DNA of 60,854 bases from an uncultured Parabacteroides sp. (GCA_944325335.1 CALUZR010000016.1:1-60854), one strand, 5' to 3'. Positions 50,916 to 60,130 are shown, counted from the first letter of the stretch. Made by a program: numbers and translations. Notes: generated by a model not told the origin, from the letters alone.

Positions 50916-53360
50916 CTACCGGATATTCGCAATCGAAATGATATCGGCAAAGACGCCCGCCGCCGTCACGTCTGCGCCTGCACCGTATCCCTGGATAATC
51001 ATGGGATATTCGTGGTAGCGTTCCGTCGATATCATGATGATATTATTGCTGCCTTCCAGTTCGTAGAAGGGATGGTGGCTCGTGACTTCCTCCAGCCCGA
51101 CTTCGCACTTCCCATTCTCCATGCGTGCCACGAAGCGCAACCGTTTGCCTTCCGATTCCAACTGCTTGCGGCGCGCTTCGAACTCGGCATCCATCTGCGG
51201 GATGGTACGCCAGAAATCCTCCAGCGAACCTTGGAAATAGGTATCTGGAACGAAGAGGTTCTTCTCCACGTCGGCTTGCTCTACCCGGTAACCCGCCTCG
51301 CGCGTCAAGATGACCAGCTTCCGCACGACGTCCTTACCGCTGAGATCGATGCGCGGATCGGGCTCGGCATAGCCAGCTTCCATCGCCATCCGAATCGCTT
51401 GGCTGAACGGAATGTCTGCGCTAATCGTATTAAATATGTAATTGAGCGTACCCGAAAGGACGGCTTCGAGCTTCAGGATATGGTCCCCGCTATTGATGAG
51501 GTCGTTCATCGTATTGATAATCGGCAAGCCCGCGCCTACGTTCGTCTCGAAGAGGAACTTGATGTCGCGATGGCGGGCTGTCTCTTTCAATTGGATGTAA
51601 TTTTCGTACGACGAGGAAGAGGCTTCCTTATTGGCCGCCACTACGGATACGTTCCCGTTCATCAACCGACTATACAAAGCGGCGATGTCGGGACTGGCCG
51701 TACAATCTACAAAGACGGAGTTGAAGATGTTCATCGTCAGGATGGCATCGCAGAGGGATTGCGGCGTGCTGTCCTGTCCCTTCGCCATTAATTCTTCTTT
51801 ATAATTATCCAAGCTGATGCCATCGCGGTTGAAAATGGCTTTCTTCGAATTGGCAATGCCGACGATATTCAGCTTCAGGCCGTTCTGGGCGATGAGCTTG
51901 GGTTGTTGCAAACGAATCTGCTCCAAAAGATTCCCGCCTACCGTACCGATGCCCACGACAAAGAGGTTCAGCACCTTGTATTCGGAAAGGAAGAAGGAAT
52001 CGTGGATGGAGTTCAACGCCTTACGCAGGTATTTCAGCTTGATGACGAAGGAGATGTTCGTCTCGGAAGCCCCTTGCGCGCAAGCGATCACGCTGATGCC
52101 CGCACGTCCCAACGTACCGAAGAGCTTGCCTGCGATACCGGGCGTACGCTTCATGTTTTCGCCCACGATGGCGACGGTGGCCAAATCCTTCTCTGCCACG
52201 GTATCGTTCATATCGCCCTGCGCGCGCTCGGCGGCAAATTCTTCGTCCAATACCTTGACCGCCAAGTCGGCATCGGCATTCTTCACGGCGAAAGTGGTAT
52301 TGTTCTCCGAGCTGGCTTGCGATACCATAAAGACGCTGATGCCATTCTTTGCCAACGTCTTGAAAATACGGTAGTTCACGCCAATCACACCTACCATGCC
52401 CAAACCTTGTACGGTGATGAGGCAGGTATCGTTGATAGACGAGATACCTTTAATCAACCCCTTCCCGATCGTCGCCTTCTCTTTCGCACGCGAAATGTAA
52501 GTGCCACGTGCCCCAGGGTTGAAGGTATTGCGGATGCGAATCGGAATGTTCTTATGATAAACGGGATAAATCGTCGGCGGGTAGATGACTTTCGCGCCGA
52601 AGTTACACAACTCCATCGCTTCGGTGAAGCTCAGGCGGTCAATCACGTAGGCGGAATTGATGACGCGCGGGTCGGCCGTCATGAAGCCGTCCACATCGGT
52701 CCAAATCTCCAAGATAGAGGCATCCAACGCCGTAGCCAATATCGAGGCGGTATAATCCGAACCGCCCCGCCCGAGGTTCGTCACCTCACCATTGTCGCGG
52801 CTCGTCGAGATAAAGCCCGGTACCAACGAGACTTTGGGAAGCGGATTGAACGTCTCGCGAATCAAGCGGTTCGTCTGTTCGAAATCCACCACGTGCTTAT
52901 TGAATTGCTTCACCGTCTTGATGAACTTGCGCGAATCGAAAAGCTGCGCGTCTTTAATCACGTTCGAAACGATAAGCGACGAAAGCCGCTCGCCATAGCT
53001 AACGATAGCGTCCGACGTCTTGCCCGACAGGTCGTTGATTAAGAACACGCCGCGAAGAATGTTTCCCAACTCGTCGAGGAGGTTCATCGCCCGTATCTGT
53101 ACGCTCCGGCGTACTTCGGAATCGGGAATCACCCCTTCGATGACGTCCAAATGGCGCGAGACGATGCCCGAAAACTCCTTCTCATACGACACGTCTCCCT
53201 GTGCCGCCAATGCCGACGTCTGCAATAACTTGTCTGTAATGCCACCCAACGCGGAAACAACCACTACGACGGGCTCTTCCACTGCTTCTACTATCTTTTT
53301 TACACTTAAAATACTATCGATTGTGCCGACGGACGTGCCGCCAAACTTTAATACTTTCAT
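50916..53360 (-). CDS. thrA: Bifunctional aspartokinase / homoserine dehydrogenase
   Basis: The 814-residue fusion catalyses the first and third steps from aspartate to threonine. Residues about 1-290 form the aspartokinase (KFGGTSVGTIDSI, GRGGSDYTASILATALDA). ACT domains lie at about 310-455 (TVQGLGMVGVIG, AIVGENMKRTPGIAGKLF), and homoserine dehydrogenase at about 465-814 (FVVGIGTVGGNLLEQI, VAANKEASSSSYEN, LSGTLNYIF). The ACT domains imply threonine feedback. It is the first gene of the operon and divergent from the acyltransferase. Confidence 0.97.
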   Translation of the reverse strand: MKVLKFGGTSVGTIDSILSVKKIVEAVEEPVVVVVSALGGITDKLLQTSALAAQGDVSYEKEFSGIVSRHLDVIEGVIPDSEVRRSVQIRAMNLLDELGNILRGVFLINDLSGKTSDAIVSYGERLSSLIVSNVIKDAQLFDSRKFIKTVKQFNKHVVDFEQTNRLIRETFNPLPKVSLVPGFISTSRDNGEVTNLGRGGSDYTASILATALDASILEIWTDVDGFMTADPRVINSAYVIDRLSFTEAMELCNFGAKVIYPPTIYPVYHKNIPIRIRNTFNPGARGTYISRAKEKATIGKGLIKGISSINDTCLITVQGLGMVGVIGVNYRIFKTLAKNGISVFMVSQASSENNTTFAVKNADADLAVKVLDEEFAAERAQGDMNDTVAEKDLATVAIVGENMKRTPGIAGKLFGTLGRAGISVIACAQGASETNISFVIKLKYLRKALNSIHDSFFLSEYKVLNLFVVGIGTVGGNLLEQIRLQQPKLIAQNGLKLNIVGIANSKKAIFNRDGISLDNYKEELMAKGQDSTPQSLCDAILTMNIFNSVFVDCTASPDIAALYSRLMNGNVSVVAANKEASSSSYENYIQLKETARHRDIKFLFETNVGAGLPIINTMNDLINSGDHILKLEAVLSGTLNYIFNTISADIPFSQAIRMAMEAGYAEPDPRIDLSGKDVVRKLVILTREAGYRVEQADVEKNLFVPDTYFQGSLEDFWRTIPQMDAEFEARRKQLESEGKRLRFVARMENGKCEVGLEEVTSHHPFYELEGSNNIIMISTERYHEYPMIIQGYGAGADVTAAGVFADIISIANIR

Positions 53361-53630
53361 TGTCTGATATTCTATATTGTAGGTTATCTATTATATATAA
53401 TGTATCACGAAGCAGACACACACGCGGTCTGCCAATTGAACGAAGCGTTTGCGATTTCCCCCCAAAGGGGCATCAACGCCCAAGTGTAGTAAATGTTCAA
53501 CGTTTGCATGGCTCTTTTCTCGTTATTACGTTTTCGGATGCAATATTACAAGATATTTTTAGAAAATGCAAACTTTATTTTACGAAGTTGCCGTTTTTTG
53601 TACAAAAAGGCATCCTGCCGGCCGAAAAAG

Positions 53631-53718
53631 ATAGGCATCAACGCCCGGAAACATCGTTATAATCGCGCGCAATCATCGTTATGTTTCCAAGAAATCTTCG
53701 TTATATTTGGAAGCGATT
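53631..53718. repeat. 22-nt iterons (ATCGTTAT) x4
   Basis: Units start at 53631, 53653, 53675 and 53697. Leading words are ATAGGCAT, ATCGTTAT, ATCGTTATGTTT and TTCGTTATATTT. ATCGTTATGTTT is shared with the 30456 unit. The array is in the 455-nt gap between thrA and the acyltransferase, upstream of the latter's promoter. The thrA-proximal part (53361-53630) is A/T-rich with a CATCAACGCCC word at 53470 repeated at 53636, and no recognised leader or riboswitch. Confidence 0.75.
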
Positions 53719-53735
53719 TTGCCTTAGGACAAATT

Positions 53736-53762
53736 TTTGCACTCCCGAAATACATATCTTTG
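53736..53762 (+). promoter_or_regulatory. Promoter of the acyltransferase gene
   Basis: TATCTTTG at 53755-53762 fits the -7 consensus, and TTTG at 53736-53739 could be the -33 element, though the 15-nt spacing is short. The start codon is 54 nt downstream. Confidence 0.55.
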
Positions 53763-53815
53763 CCCGCATAAATCGAAAAACATAACACTTAATTCATTAA
53801 AACATCTAATTTATC

Positions 53816-54970
53816 ATGCAAAAGATTTCAGCAGCCGCATTTGCGGACACCAAACCCCACTACGAGATTCTGGACGGATTGCGTGGGGTGGCAGCACTCT
53901 TAGTGGTATTCTACCATATCTTCGAAGGACTCTCGTTTGCAGCAGGAGGAACACTTATTACGACTATCAACCACGGTTATTTGGCGGTGGATTTCTTCTT
54001 CATTCTTTCAGGTTTCGTAATCGGATATGCGTACGACGACCGACTGGGCAAGACGATGACGCTCGGTAACTTCTTTAAGCGTCGTCTGATTCGCTTGCAC
54101 CCGATGATTGTGATGGGCGCGTTGATTGGCGTCGTTTTCTACGTCTTGCAGGGATGCGTGAAGTGGGATGGGACGCACGTAGCTACGTCGATGATTATGC
54201 TCGCCTTGCTCTGCGCAATGTTCTTTATCCCTGCCGTACCCGGCGCAAGTTACGACATCCGAGGCAATGGCGAAATGTTCCCCTTGAACGGGCCGAGCTG
54301 GTCGCTCTTCTTTGAATACATTGGGAATATATTGTATGCGATATTCATCCATCGGCTTTCGAACAAGGCGTTGACGGTATTGGTGGCTTTGCTCGGCATT
54401 GCGTTGGCGTGGTTCGCGCTGTTCGATGTGGCAGGTTATGGAATGATTGGCGTGGGATGGACGCTCGACGGAGTGAACTTCCTGGGTGGTTCGCTTCGGA
54501 TGCTCTTCCCCTTCTCGCTGGGAATGTTGCTCTCGCGAAATTTCAAGCCAGTGAAAGTTAGAGGAGCGTTTTGGATATGTTCCATCGTGTTATTAGTGCT
54601 TTTCTGCGTGCCTTATATCGAAGGGAAAGATCCGATTAGCTTCAATGGATTGTTTGAGGCAGTATGTATCCTTTTCATTTTTCCTGTATTGGTTTGGCTC
54701 GGCGCTTCGGGCAAGACGACCGATAAACGTTCGACGCAGATATGCAAATTCTCGGGCGATATCTCTTTCCCGCTGTATGCCGTGCATTACCCTGTGATGT
54801 ATCTGTTCTATTCGTGGTTGATTGAGAATAAGTACTATACCTTTGGTGAAATCTGGCCGATGGCCATCGTCGTTTACTTCGGAAGCATCCTCCTGGCTTA
54901 CCTTTGCCTTAAATGGTATGACGAACCCGTAAGAAAATGGCTTACACGGAAGTTTTTACCGAAGAAATGA
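53816..54970 (+). CDS. Acyltransferase 3 family (OafA/YrhL-like) membrane protein
   Basis: The 384-residue protein has about ten membrane segments and the family start LDGLRGVAALLVVFYHIFEG, with the catalytic His of FYH. FILSGFVIGYAY and KRRLIRLHPMI are the next conserved motifs. The family O-acylates surface glycans, lipopolysaccharide or lipids using cytoplasmic acyl-CoA. It may modify a glycan, but no capsule genes are next to it. It precedes the GH84 gene by 33 nt. Confidence 0.92.
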   Translation: MQKISAAAFADTKPHYEILDGLRGVAALLVVFYHIFEGLSFAAGGTLITTINHGYLAVDFFFILSGFVIGYAYDDRLGKTMTLGNFFKRRLIRLHPMIVMGALIGVVFYVLQGCVKWDGTHVATSMIMLALLCAMFFIPAVPGASYDIRGNGEMFPLNGPSWSLFFEYIGNILYAIFIHRLSNKALTVLVALLGIALAWFALFDVAGYGMIGVGWTLDGVNFLGGSLRMLFPFSLGMLLSRNFKPVKVRGAFWICSIVLLVLFCVPYIEGKDPISFNGLFEAVCILFIFPVLVWLGASGKTTDKRSTQICKFSGDISFPLYAVHYPVMYLFYSWLIENKYYTFGEIWPMAIVVYFGSILLAYLCLKWYDEPVRKWLTRKFLPKK

Positions 54971-55003
54971 CTATATTTGCAAAGTACTTAAAAAATTAAG
55001 CGT

Positions 55004-57556
55004 ATGAAAAACAACAAATGGATGGCCGTGGGTATGGCATGCGCGTTGGCATGCGGTTCGCTCGCTGCACAAGAAGCAGAGTTTGACTTGTCTTCCCAAC
55101 GGTCGGAAGCTCAAAACGTGTTGCCTGTCCCAGGCAAAAAACTAAATCACGAGGGGATTATCATCAATCCTACACCGCAACAAATCGTGCTCGACAAGAA
55201 CCACCATGTGGACATTTCGGCGGGCATACTCCTGAAAGACAAACAGAACAAGTTTGCTAACGACTTCGACTTTACGTCCCTCTCCGACAAGGGCGTGAAG
55301 CTCTCTATCGACTTTGGCGAAAAGCTGGCGAAGAAGCAGGGCGTTAAAGCCGTATCGGGCGCGTATGCGTTCACTATCAACGACGAGGGCATCCGCATCG
55401 TGGGATACGACGAACGGGGCGCCTATTATGGCATCCAAACGCTGCGCCAATTGGTGGAAAGTCCTGCGCTCAAAGACGGGAAGTTGCCCTACGTGGAAAT
55501 CAACGATTATCCGGATTTGCCGTTCCGTGGTGTCGTCGAAGGGTTTTACGGTACGCCTTGGAGCCATGAAGTGCGCAAGTCGCTCATTCGTTTCTATGGC
55601 AAGTTCAAGATGAATACCTACCTGTATGGACCGAAGGATGACCCCTATCACAGCAGTCCGAACTGGCGATTGCCTTATCCGGAGAAAGAGGCGGAACGCA
55701 TCAGGGATTTGGTTGTCACCAGCCACGCGTCACGTGTGGACTTCGTATGGGCTATCCATCCTGGGAAAGACATTAAGTGGAACGAGGAGGATTACCAGAA
55801 CCTCGTCCATAAGTTTAATCTAATGTATGACTTGGGCGTACGTGCTTTTGCCGTCTTCTTCGATGACATCTCAGGAGAAGGGACTAACCCGACGAAGCAA
55901 GTCGAACTCCTCAACCGCCTCACGAAAGACTTCGTACACAAGAAGGGAGACATTGCCTCGCTCACCGTCTGCCCTACCGATTACTCCAAACTCTGGGCGA
56001 ACCCTACGCCGCAAGGCAGCCTCGCCATCTATGGCAATACGCTCGACAAGTCGGTACAGGTATTCTGGACAGGCGACGTCGTCTGCAGTGATTTGACGCG
56101 CGAGACGATGGAATGGCTCAACTCGCGCATCCAACGCCCTGGTTATTATTGGTGGAACTTCCCCGTGACGGATTACGCACGACATATCCTCATGCAAGGG
56201 CCTTCGTATGGACTGGATACTACGCTTACGGCAAACGATTTGTGCGGTATCGTCTCCAACCCGATGGAGCACGGCGAAGCCTCGAAACTGGCCCTTTATG
56301 GCGTAGCGGATTATGCGTGGAACGTCTCGAAATACAATGCGATGGATAACTGGGAACGGGGTTTGGCTGAACTGATGCCCCATGCCACTGAAGCCTATCG
56401 CACGTTTGCCATCCATTCAGCCGACACAGAGACAGGTTACAGAAGGGATGAATCGTGGGAAACCACTACGTTCCGCTTGAAGGATTACAACGAGCAGCAA
56501 GCCAATGCCCTCTTGGAGGAGTTCAAGCAAGTGGCAGCCGCCCCCAAAGCCATCGAACAGGGATGCGACAACCAGCAACTCGTACAGGAACTCCGTCCGT
56601 GGCTCGACGAGTTTGAGAAGTTGGGTATCCGTGGCGAACGCGCGATTGAACTGATGAAGCTCTATCGTGCAGGCACTGACGATGCCACCTTCTGGGACAA
56701 ATATACGCAGAACCTCATGAGCGACGAGGCCCGCAAGGCATACGAGGCGCACAAGAGCGGCACCATGAAGCTCCAACCCTTCTACGACTACGCGATGGAC
56801 GATATGGGGGATGCTTTCCTCGAGAAACAGCTCGGCAAGAAACCGATGCTCTATAAAGGCATTGGCTCGTTTGCCAACTCCTCGACCACGCTCACCAAGC
56901 TGATGTTCGACAACGATTCGACCACACACTACACGTCGGGCTTCGCCCAGAAAGACGGCGATTGGATAGGTATCGATATGGGCAGCGTGCAAGACGTGCG
57001 CGAAGTCTCCATCCTCCAAGGGCGCAACTCGGTAGACGATGTGGATTACTTCGACCACGCCCGCCTTGAAGCCTCTGAAGATGGACGGACTTGGACGGCG
57101 CTTATCCCCGAAATGACGAAGCAATACGTCATCCATTGGGAAAGCGACACGCCCGTGAAAGCCCGCTACGTCCGCCTCCTCCGTCTCGACTCCGAACGGA
57201 AGAACTACGCCTCCGCACGTTCGTTCGACGTGAATCCTTTGCGGCTCGACAATGTAGGTTTCAGCATCCAAGCCACTGAGCCGGAAGCCGTGCTCCGCGC
57301 GTTCGACAAGCGCATCGGCACCTCCTACAAGAGCCAAGGCACCTTCTCGTTCGCCATCCCTGAAGGCACGACAAGCTACACGTTCCTGATGAACCAACCC
57401 ACGGGAAGCGTCACGCTCCGCCAGCTCTCGAAGGAAGGCAACGTCCTCTCCTCCACCCCGCTCGATACGCCTTACGAGCGTGTGGAAGTGGATAAGGAAG
57501 CCGCCACGCTCCAAATCGAAGGCAGCGGCGAGTTCTTTGAGATTATTGGGAAATAA
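55004..57556 (+). CDS. GH84 β-N-acetylglucosaminidase (hyaluronidase/O-GlcNAcase family)
   Basis: The 850-residue secreted enzyme has a cleaved-type signal (MACALACGSLAAQEA). Residues about 45-165 are a GH20b-like N-terminal domain (GIIINPTPQQIVLDKNHHVD). The GH84 catalytic barrel starts FRGVVEGFYGTPWSHE near residue 173; the paired catalytic aspartates are in AVFFDDISGEG (about 287-288), with YLYGPKDDPYH nearby. A helical region follows, and residues about 610-760 look like an F5/8-type C carbohydrate-binding domain (TTHYTSGFAQKDGDWIGIDM). It removes β-GlcNAc from mucin or hyaluronan-type glycans; Bacteroides O-GlcNAcases of this family are well characterised. Confidence 0.95.
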   Translation: MKNNKWMAVGMACALACGSLAAQEAEFDLSSQRSEAQNVLPVPGKKLNHEGIIINPTPQQIVLDKNHHVDISAGILLKDKQNKFANDFDFTSLSDKGVKLSIDFGEKLAKKQGVKAVSGAYAFTINDEGIRIVGYDERGAYYGIQTLRQLVESPALKDGKLPYVEINDYPDLPFRGVVEGFYGTPWSHEVRKSLIRFYGKFKMNTYLYGPKDDPYHSSPNWRLPYPEKEAERIRDLVVTSHASRVDFVWAIHPGKDIKWNEEDYQNLVHKFNLMYDLGVRAFAVFFDDISGEGTNPTKQVELLNRLTKDFVHKKGDIASLTVCPTDYSKLWANPTPQGSLAIYGNTLDKSVQVFWTGDVVCSDLTRETMEWLNSRIQRPGYYWWNFPVTDYARHILMQGPSYGLDTTLTANDLCGIVSNPMEHGEASKLALYGVADYAWNVSKYNAMDNWERGLAELMPHATEAYRTFAIHSADTETGYRRDESWETTTFRLKDYNEQQANALLEEFKQVAAAPKAIEQGCDNQQLVQELRPWLDEFEKLGIRGERAIELMKLYRAGTDDATFWDKYTQNLMSDEARKAYEAHKSGTMKLQPFYDYAMDDMGDAFLEKQLGKKPMLYKGIGSFANSSTTLTKLMFDNDSTTHYTSGFAQKDGDWIGIDMGSVQDVREVSILQGRNSVDDVDYFDHARLEASEDGRTWTALIPEMTKQYVIHWESDTPVKARYVRLLRLDSERKNYASARSFDVNPLRLDNVGFSIQATEPEAVLRAFDKRIGTSYKSQGTFSFAIPEGTTSYTFLMNQPTGSVTLRQLSKEGNVLSSTPLDTPYERVEVDKEAATLQIEGSGEFFEIIGK

Positions 57557-57602
57557 ACATATACGGCGCGTCGCATTCTAAGATATGCGCAAACGTAAGT
57601 TG

Positions 57603-57661
57603 CCCGTCCTTGACAAAACAAACGTCAATGGCGGGCTTCTTTTTGAAGAAACAGTGTGCTT
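57603..57661 (+). repeat. Direct repeat 1, a terminator hairpin after GH84
   Basis: GCCCGTCCTTGAC pairs with GTCAATGGCGGGC (11 of 13) around an AAAACAAAC loop, followed by TTCTTTTTG, so it should end the GH84 transcript. The 58-nt stretch 57604-57661 recurs almost exactly at about 59124-59182. The two copies bracket the toxin-antitoxin islet. Confidence 0.8.
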
Positions 57662-57726
57662 ACAGGCATATATGTATTTTCATTTTCCTTTATATTTAAA
57701 GTTTCTACTAAAAAGCAAATTATTTT

Positions 57727-57858
57727 CTAATCTAATTTCCGAATCTTTCTCGTTTCCAAATCATAAATCCAATATTGTCTATCCTTTCCATTTTGAGCGC
57801 AAAGTAACAATTGATTTCCGATAATAGAAAAGAAAGATACATTTTTATTGACTAAATT
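57727..57858 (-). pseudogene. C-terminal gene remnant
   Basis: A 43-codon open frame on the minus strand ends at TAG 57727 and translates as NVSFFSIIGNQLLLCAQNG followed by DRQYWIYDLETRKIRKLD. It looks like the last strand-turn-strand of a β-propeller-type protein, yet nothing precedes it: a stop lies just upstream, next to the toxin gene end. It is probably the tail of a gene cut off when the islet was inserted or rearranged. Confidence 0.45.
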
Positions 57859-57871
57859 CTAATTTATGAAA

Positions 57872-58510
57872 CTATCTCAAACACGACTTAATATAATCTT
57901 CTATTTCTTGGGCAGTGACAGCATATACAGGTGCAAGTTGTTCAAAATGAGCATCCCTTGTGAAACGATTACCATTGGTTAGCATAGCAAGCAAATTCTT
58001 GGATTTCAGACGATGCCCTGAATAAGAAAGAGCCAAAGATATTAATTCATGAATAGAAATGCCAAACTTTAGGATAGAGTAAATATCATAATAGTCACGA
58101 AAATTACTCCTGCGCAACATTACCTCCATCTTCATAGCTCCAATGGCTTTCACATCAGCTAATCGTACATGATTCAAGCAATCCACAGGCTTATCAACAG
58201 GAGAATACTTAGGACAGGCATAAAAGGAGAATTTCACTCCAGCCACCACATACTCTACATGGTCTATATCCAAAATGTCTTTTTGCTGGATTTCACCAAC
58301 AGAGGCAAGTTCTTTCTCTATCTGATACCATGCCACTTCCATTTTTTCAGCTTTGGATGTTCGCCATTTCATAAAGTCCAAATCTTCACTCTGGCGTGTA
58401 CCTATCTGCAAAGACAAGGCTGTACCGCCCACCAAAAGATAGGGCTTGATACAGTCTAATTTAGAAACTGCTTCAAAGATTTGTTGAGTGTGTGGTGCTA
58501 AACCTTTCAT
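57872..58510 (-). CDS. AbiEii/AbiGii-family nucleotidyltransferase toxin
   Basis: The 212-residue protein has the nucleotidyltransferase motif YLLVGGTALSLQIGTRQSED followed by LDF, and a later MKMEVMLRRSNFRDYYDIYS segment, both typical of AbiEii-type toxins of type IV toxin-antitoxin and abortive-infection systems. The family transfers nucleotides to RNA or tRNA and arrests growth. Its start overlaps the partner gene stop by 4 nt. It is AT-rich compared with the genes to the left. Confidence 0.88.
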   Translation of the reverse strand: MKGLAPHTQQIFEAVSKLDCIKPYLLVGGTALSLQIGTRQSEDLDFMKWRTSKAEKMEVAWYQIEKELASVGEIQQKDILDIDHVEYVVAGVKFSFYACPKYSPVDKPVDCLNHVRLADVKAIGAMKMEVMLRRSNFRDYYDIYSILKFGISIHELISLALSYSGHRLKSKNLLAMLTNGNRFTRDAHFEQLAPVYAVTAQEIEDYIKSCLR

Positions 58511-58839
58511 GCAAACATCTTATTAAGGTGACGGGTAGCCATAGACTTTATATAGGTATCCGGTTTCTTCGCCTTGAAATAGTACCAAGCAAAGAAGCGA
58601 TTCAACGTGTAGAGATATTCTTCCTGCGGAATGAGGTAATCCAGCCATACCTGCTTTATTTTCTTAAAAGGATAAATCAAAAAAAGCTGGTCAATTTCGT
58701 CCAAGTCAAGATACAACAAAGTCTTTTCAATCAGCATATCATCGGGAATATCCTTGATTGAATCCTCATTGTACGACCAAAAGCAATGCTCCTGCTTTAG
58801 TTTCGCCAACAATTCTTGTTTGATTGCATCACTTGACAT
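58507..58839 (-). CDS. DUF6922-like antitoxin partner
   Basis: The 110-residue protein has WSYNEDSIKDIPDDMLIEKT and ends YIKSMATRHLNKMF. It resembles small proteins (DUF6922-like) that precede AbiEii genes in Bacteroidetes. No DNA-binding motif is obvious. The 4-nt overlap with the toxin gene and a shared promoter at 58862-58893 make the pair an operon. The antitoxin role is inferred from the arrangement. Confidence 0.75.
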   Translation of the reverse strand: MSSDAIKQELLAKLKQEHCFWSYNEDSIKDIPDDMLIEKTLLYLDLDEIDQLFLIYPFKKIKQVWLDYLIPQEEYLYTLNRFFAWYYFKAKKPDTYIKSMATRHLNKMFA

Positions 58840-58861
58840 AGCACATTTTATTAGAATACCG

Positions 58862-58893
58862 CAAAATTAGTGATTATTCCTGTTGAGAACAAA
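58862..58893 (-). promoter_or_regulatory. Promoter of the AbiEii pair
   Basis: On the minus strand TTTG (58893-58890) and TAATTTTG (58869-58862) are 20 nt apart, matching the Bacteroidetes -33/-7 arrangement. The start codon is 23 nt downstream of the -7 box. Confidence 0.7.
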
Positions 58894-58987
58894 TAAAAAG
58901 GTGAGAATGTTGCGCATATCTTATCATCAAGTTTATCCTATTTTGACATATAGAAAAAGTAAGTGCATCCACCTAAACAATAAGCTA

Positions 58988-59188
58988 TTATAATTGCATA
59001 AGCTCACGTTGTTCCTCTGCCCAATGGTAATATCTTTCATTCCCTACTTCAGATACTCCACTAATTATACGAATCGTATTCTTCTTATCGTCTTCATTGT
59101 TCAAAAGCTGATATAATATCTTACCGTCCTTGACAAAACAAACGTCAATGGCGGGCTTCTTTTTTAAAGAAACAGTGTGCTTCCGCAA
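58988..59188 (-). CDS. Small hypothetical protein or fragment spanning direct repeat 2
   Basis: The 66-codon frame (TTG start) reads KHTVSLKKKPAIDVCFVKDG, then ILYQLLNNEDDKKNTIRIIS and a WAEEQRELMQL end. The N-terminal third lies in the direct repeat and could also be a terminator, so it may be a fragment whose true start was lost. I recognise no family. In direct repeat 1 the same region is frameshifted and cannot encode this. Confidence 0.35.
   Translation of the reverse strand: MRKHTVSLKKKPAIDVCFVKDGKILYQLLNNEDDKKNTIRIISGVSEVGNERYYHWAEEQRELMQL
59124..59183. repeat. Direct repeat 2
   Basis: This is a near-identical second copy of 57604-57661, with a difference only in the T-run/AAG region. 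It can form the same hairpin. The repeats are 1.52 kb apart, and the interval holds the toxin-antitoxin genes. Confidence 0.8.
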
Positions 59189-59247
59189 GCCTTAAATGTT
59201 TTATAAATTCTACTTGTAAAGGTAGCTTTTTTCGGTATACAAAAGAA

Positions 59248-59276
59248 AAGGGCGACGGTTCTGTTTCGTCGCCCTT
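59248..59276 (-). terminator. Terminator of the DUF2971-like fragment
   Basis: AAGGGCGACG and CGTCGCCCTT pair perfectly; read on the minus strand the hairpin is followed by TTCTTTTG. It is 30 nt past the stop of the 59306 gene. Confidence 0.8.
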
Positions 59277-59305
59277 CCTCATTTAATACGTAAAATCTAT
59301 TTACA

Positions 59306-59596
59306 TTAATACTCCAAAATATGGGATGTTTCAACCTTTCCCGCCAGTTCTGGAAATTCTGCTCCCAATGCTTTGATAAGAAGTCCGGCATAACCCTTAT
59401 CAATGAAAGGAGAAATCGTAATCTTCTTTATCAATTGCATAGGATCAATCGGCAGCTCCACATGATCTGCATCCAAAGTCAAAGCACACAACCTCAGTTC
59501 CTGTTCGTTTTTATAATACAACGTCTTTTGGAAAAGACAATCATAAAAAGAACCATAACTTTCCTTGGCATATTCCGTCAGATACATAAATGCCAT
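59306..59596 (-). pseudogene. DUF2971-like C-terminal fragment
   Basis: The 96-residue frame contains KTLYYKNEQELRLCALTLDA and ITISPFIDKGYAGLLIKALG, resembling the C-terminal half of DUF2971 proteins, which are usually 250 residues or more. The N-terminal half is missing. The overlapping frame to 59726 (start MSKKNENRTPREAFQM) may be a separate remnant or an earlier part of the same gene joined by a frameshift. Function unknown; DUF2971 genes are often near defence islands. Confidence 0.5.
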
Positions 59597-59680
59597 TTAT
59601 CTCTTTGCAAGGGGCATCCTTTCCAAACATTGACATTTGGAATGCTTCCCTTGGAGTCCTGTTTTCGTTCTTTTTCGACA

Positions 59681-60130
59681 TCATAAATTTTGTTTTTGTG
59701 TTTGTATATACCGAATTATAACCCAAGATGCGATCATCACTAAAAACAAAAGAGGGAAAGAACTATAATCGAAGTAATAATCGCCATATTCTTCATATGC
59801 TAAAGCATATACCATGAATGTCGTAATTACAGAATAAATAAAACTAATAAGAGATACGTTACTTTCTTGCTTTCTGATTCGTCGCAAAACAACATTCACT
59901 AATATTACAGAAAACACAAAAGAAAAGAAGCAAAGTCCTTCTATTCCTCCTATATCTGAATATTCCAGACCATGATAAGGCCCTTCTTTTTCGCCTAACA
60001 AAAATAAAAACATAACAAAAACAAAGAAAAAAATCACACCTTCAATTAAACTTTCTACAATCTGTTTTTTTGTCAAATTGTCCATGATATCATCACTTAT
60101 TTTGCCCTTTAGTTCCCCAACATCAGACAC
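59681..60130 (-). CDS. Hypothetical four-helix membrane protein
   Basis: The frame encodes a 149-residue protein with four hydrophobic segments (IEGVIFFFVFVMFLFLLG, LCFFSFVFSVILVNVVL, FIYSVITTFMVYALAY, FPLLFLVMIASWVIIRYI). GTG 60130 gives the full length; ATG 60085 (MDNLTKKQIVE) is an equally possible start. I recognise no family. The gene is AT-rich and lies between the DUF2971-like fragment and a structured RNA. Confidence 0.6.
   Translation of the reverse strand: MSDVGELKGKISDDIMDNLTKKQIVESLIEGVIFFFVFVMFLFLLGEKEGPYHGLEYSDIGGIEGLCFFSFVFSVILVNVVLRRIRKQESNVSLISFIYSVITTFMVYALAYEEYGDYYFDYSSFPLLFLVMIASWVIIRYIQTQKQNL

Noticed and set aside
53400..53510. Threonine leader peptide/attenuator before thrA
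   Set aside because: A 34-codon frame exists on the minus strand (MQTLNIYYTWALM...), but it is poor in Thr and Ile codons and no terminator/antiterminator pair was found.
57585..57824. 79-residue plus-strand frame after GH84
   Set aside because: It reads through the terminator repeat and the antisense of the gene remnant.
59541..59726. 61-residue frame overlapping the DUF2971-like fragment
   Set aside because: Its last third is the other frame of the fragment; the first part could be a remnant but has no recognisable family.
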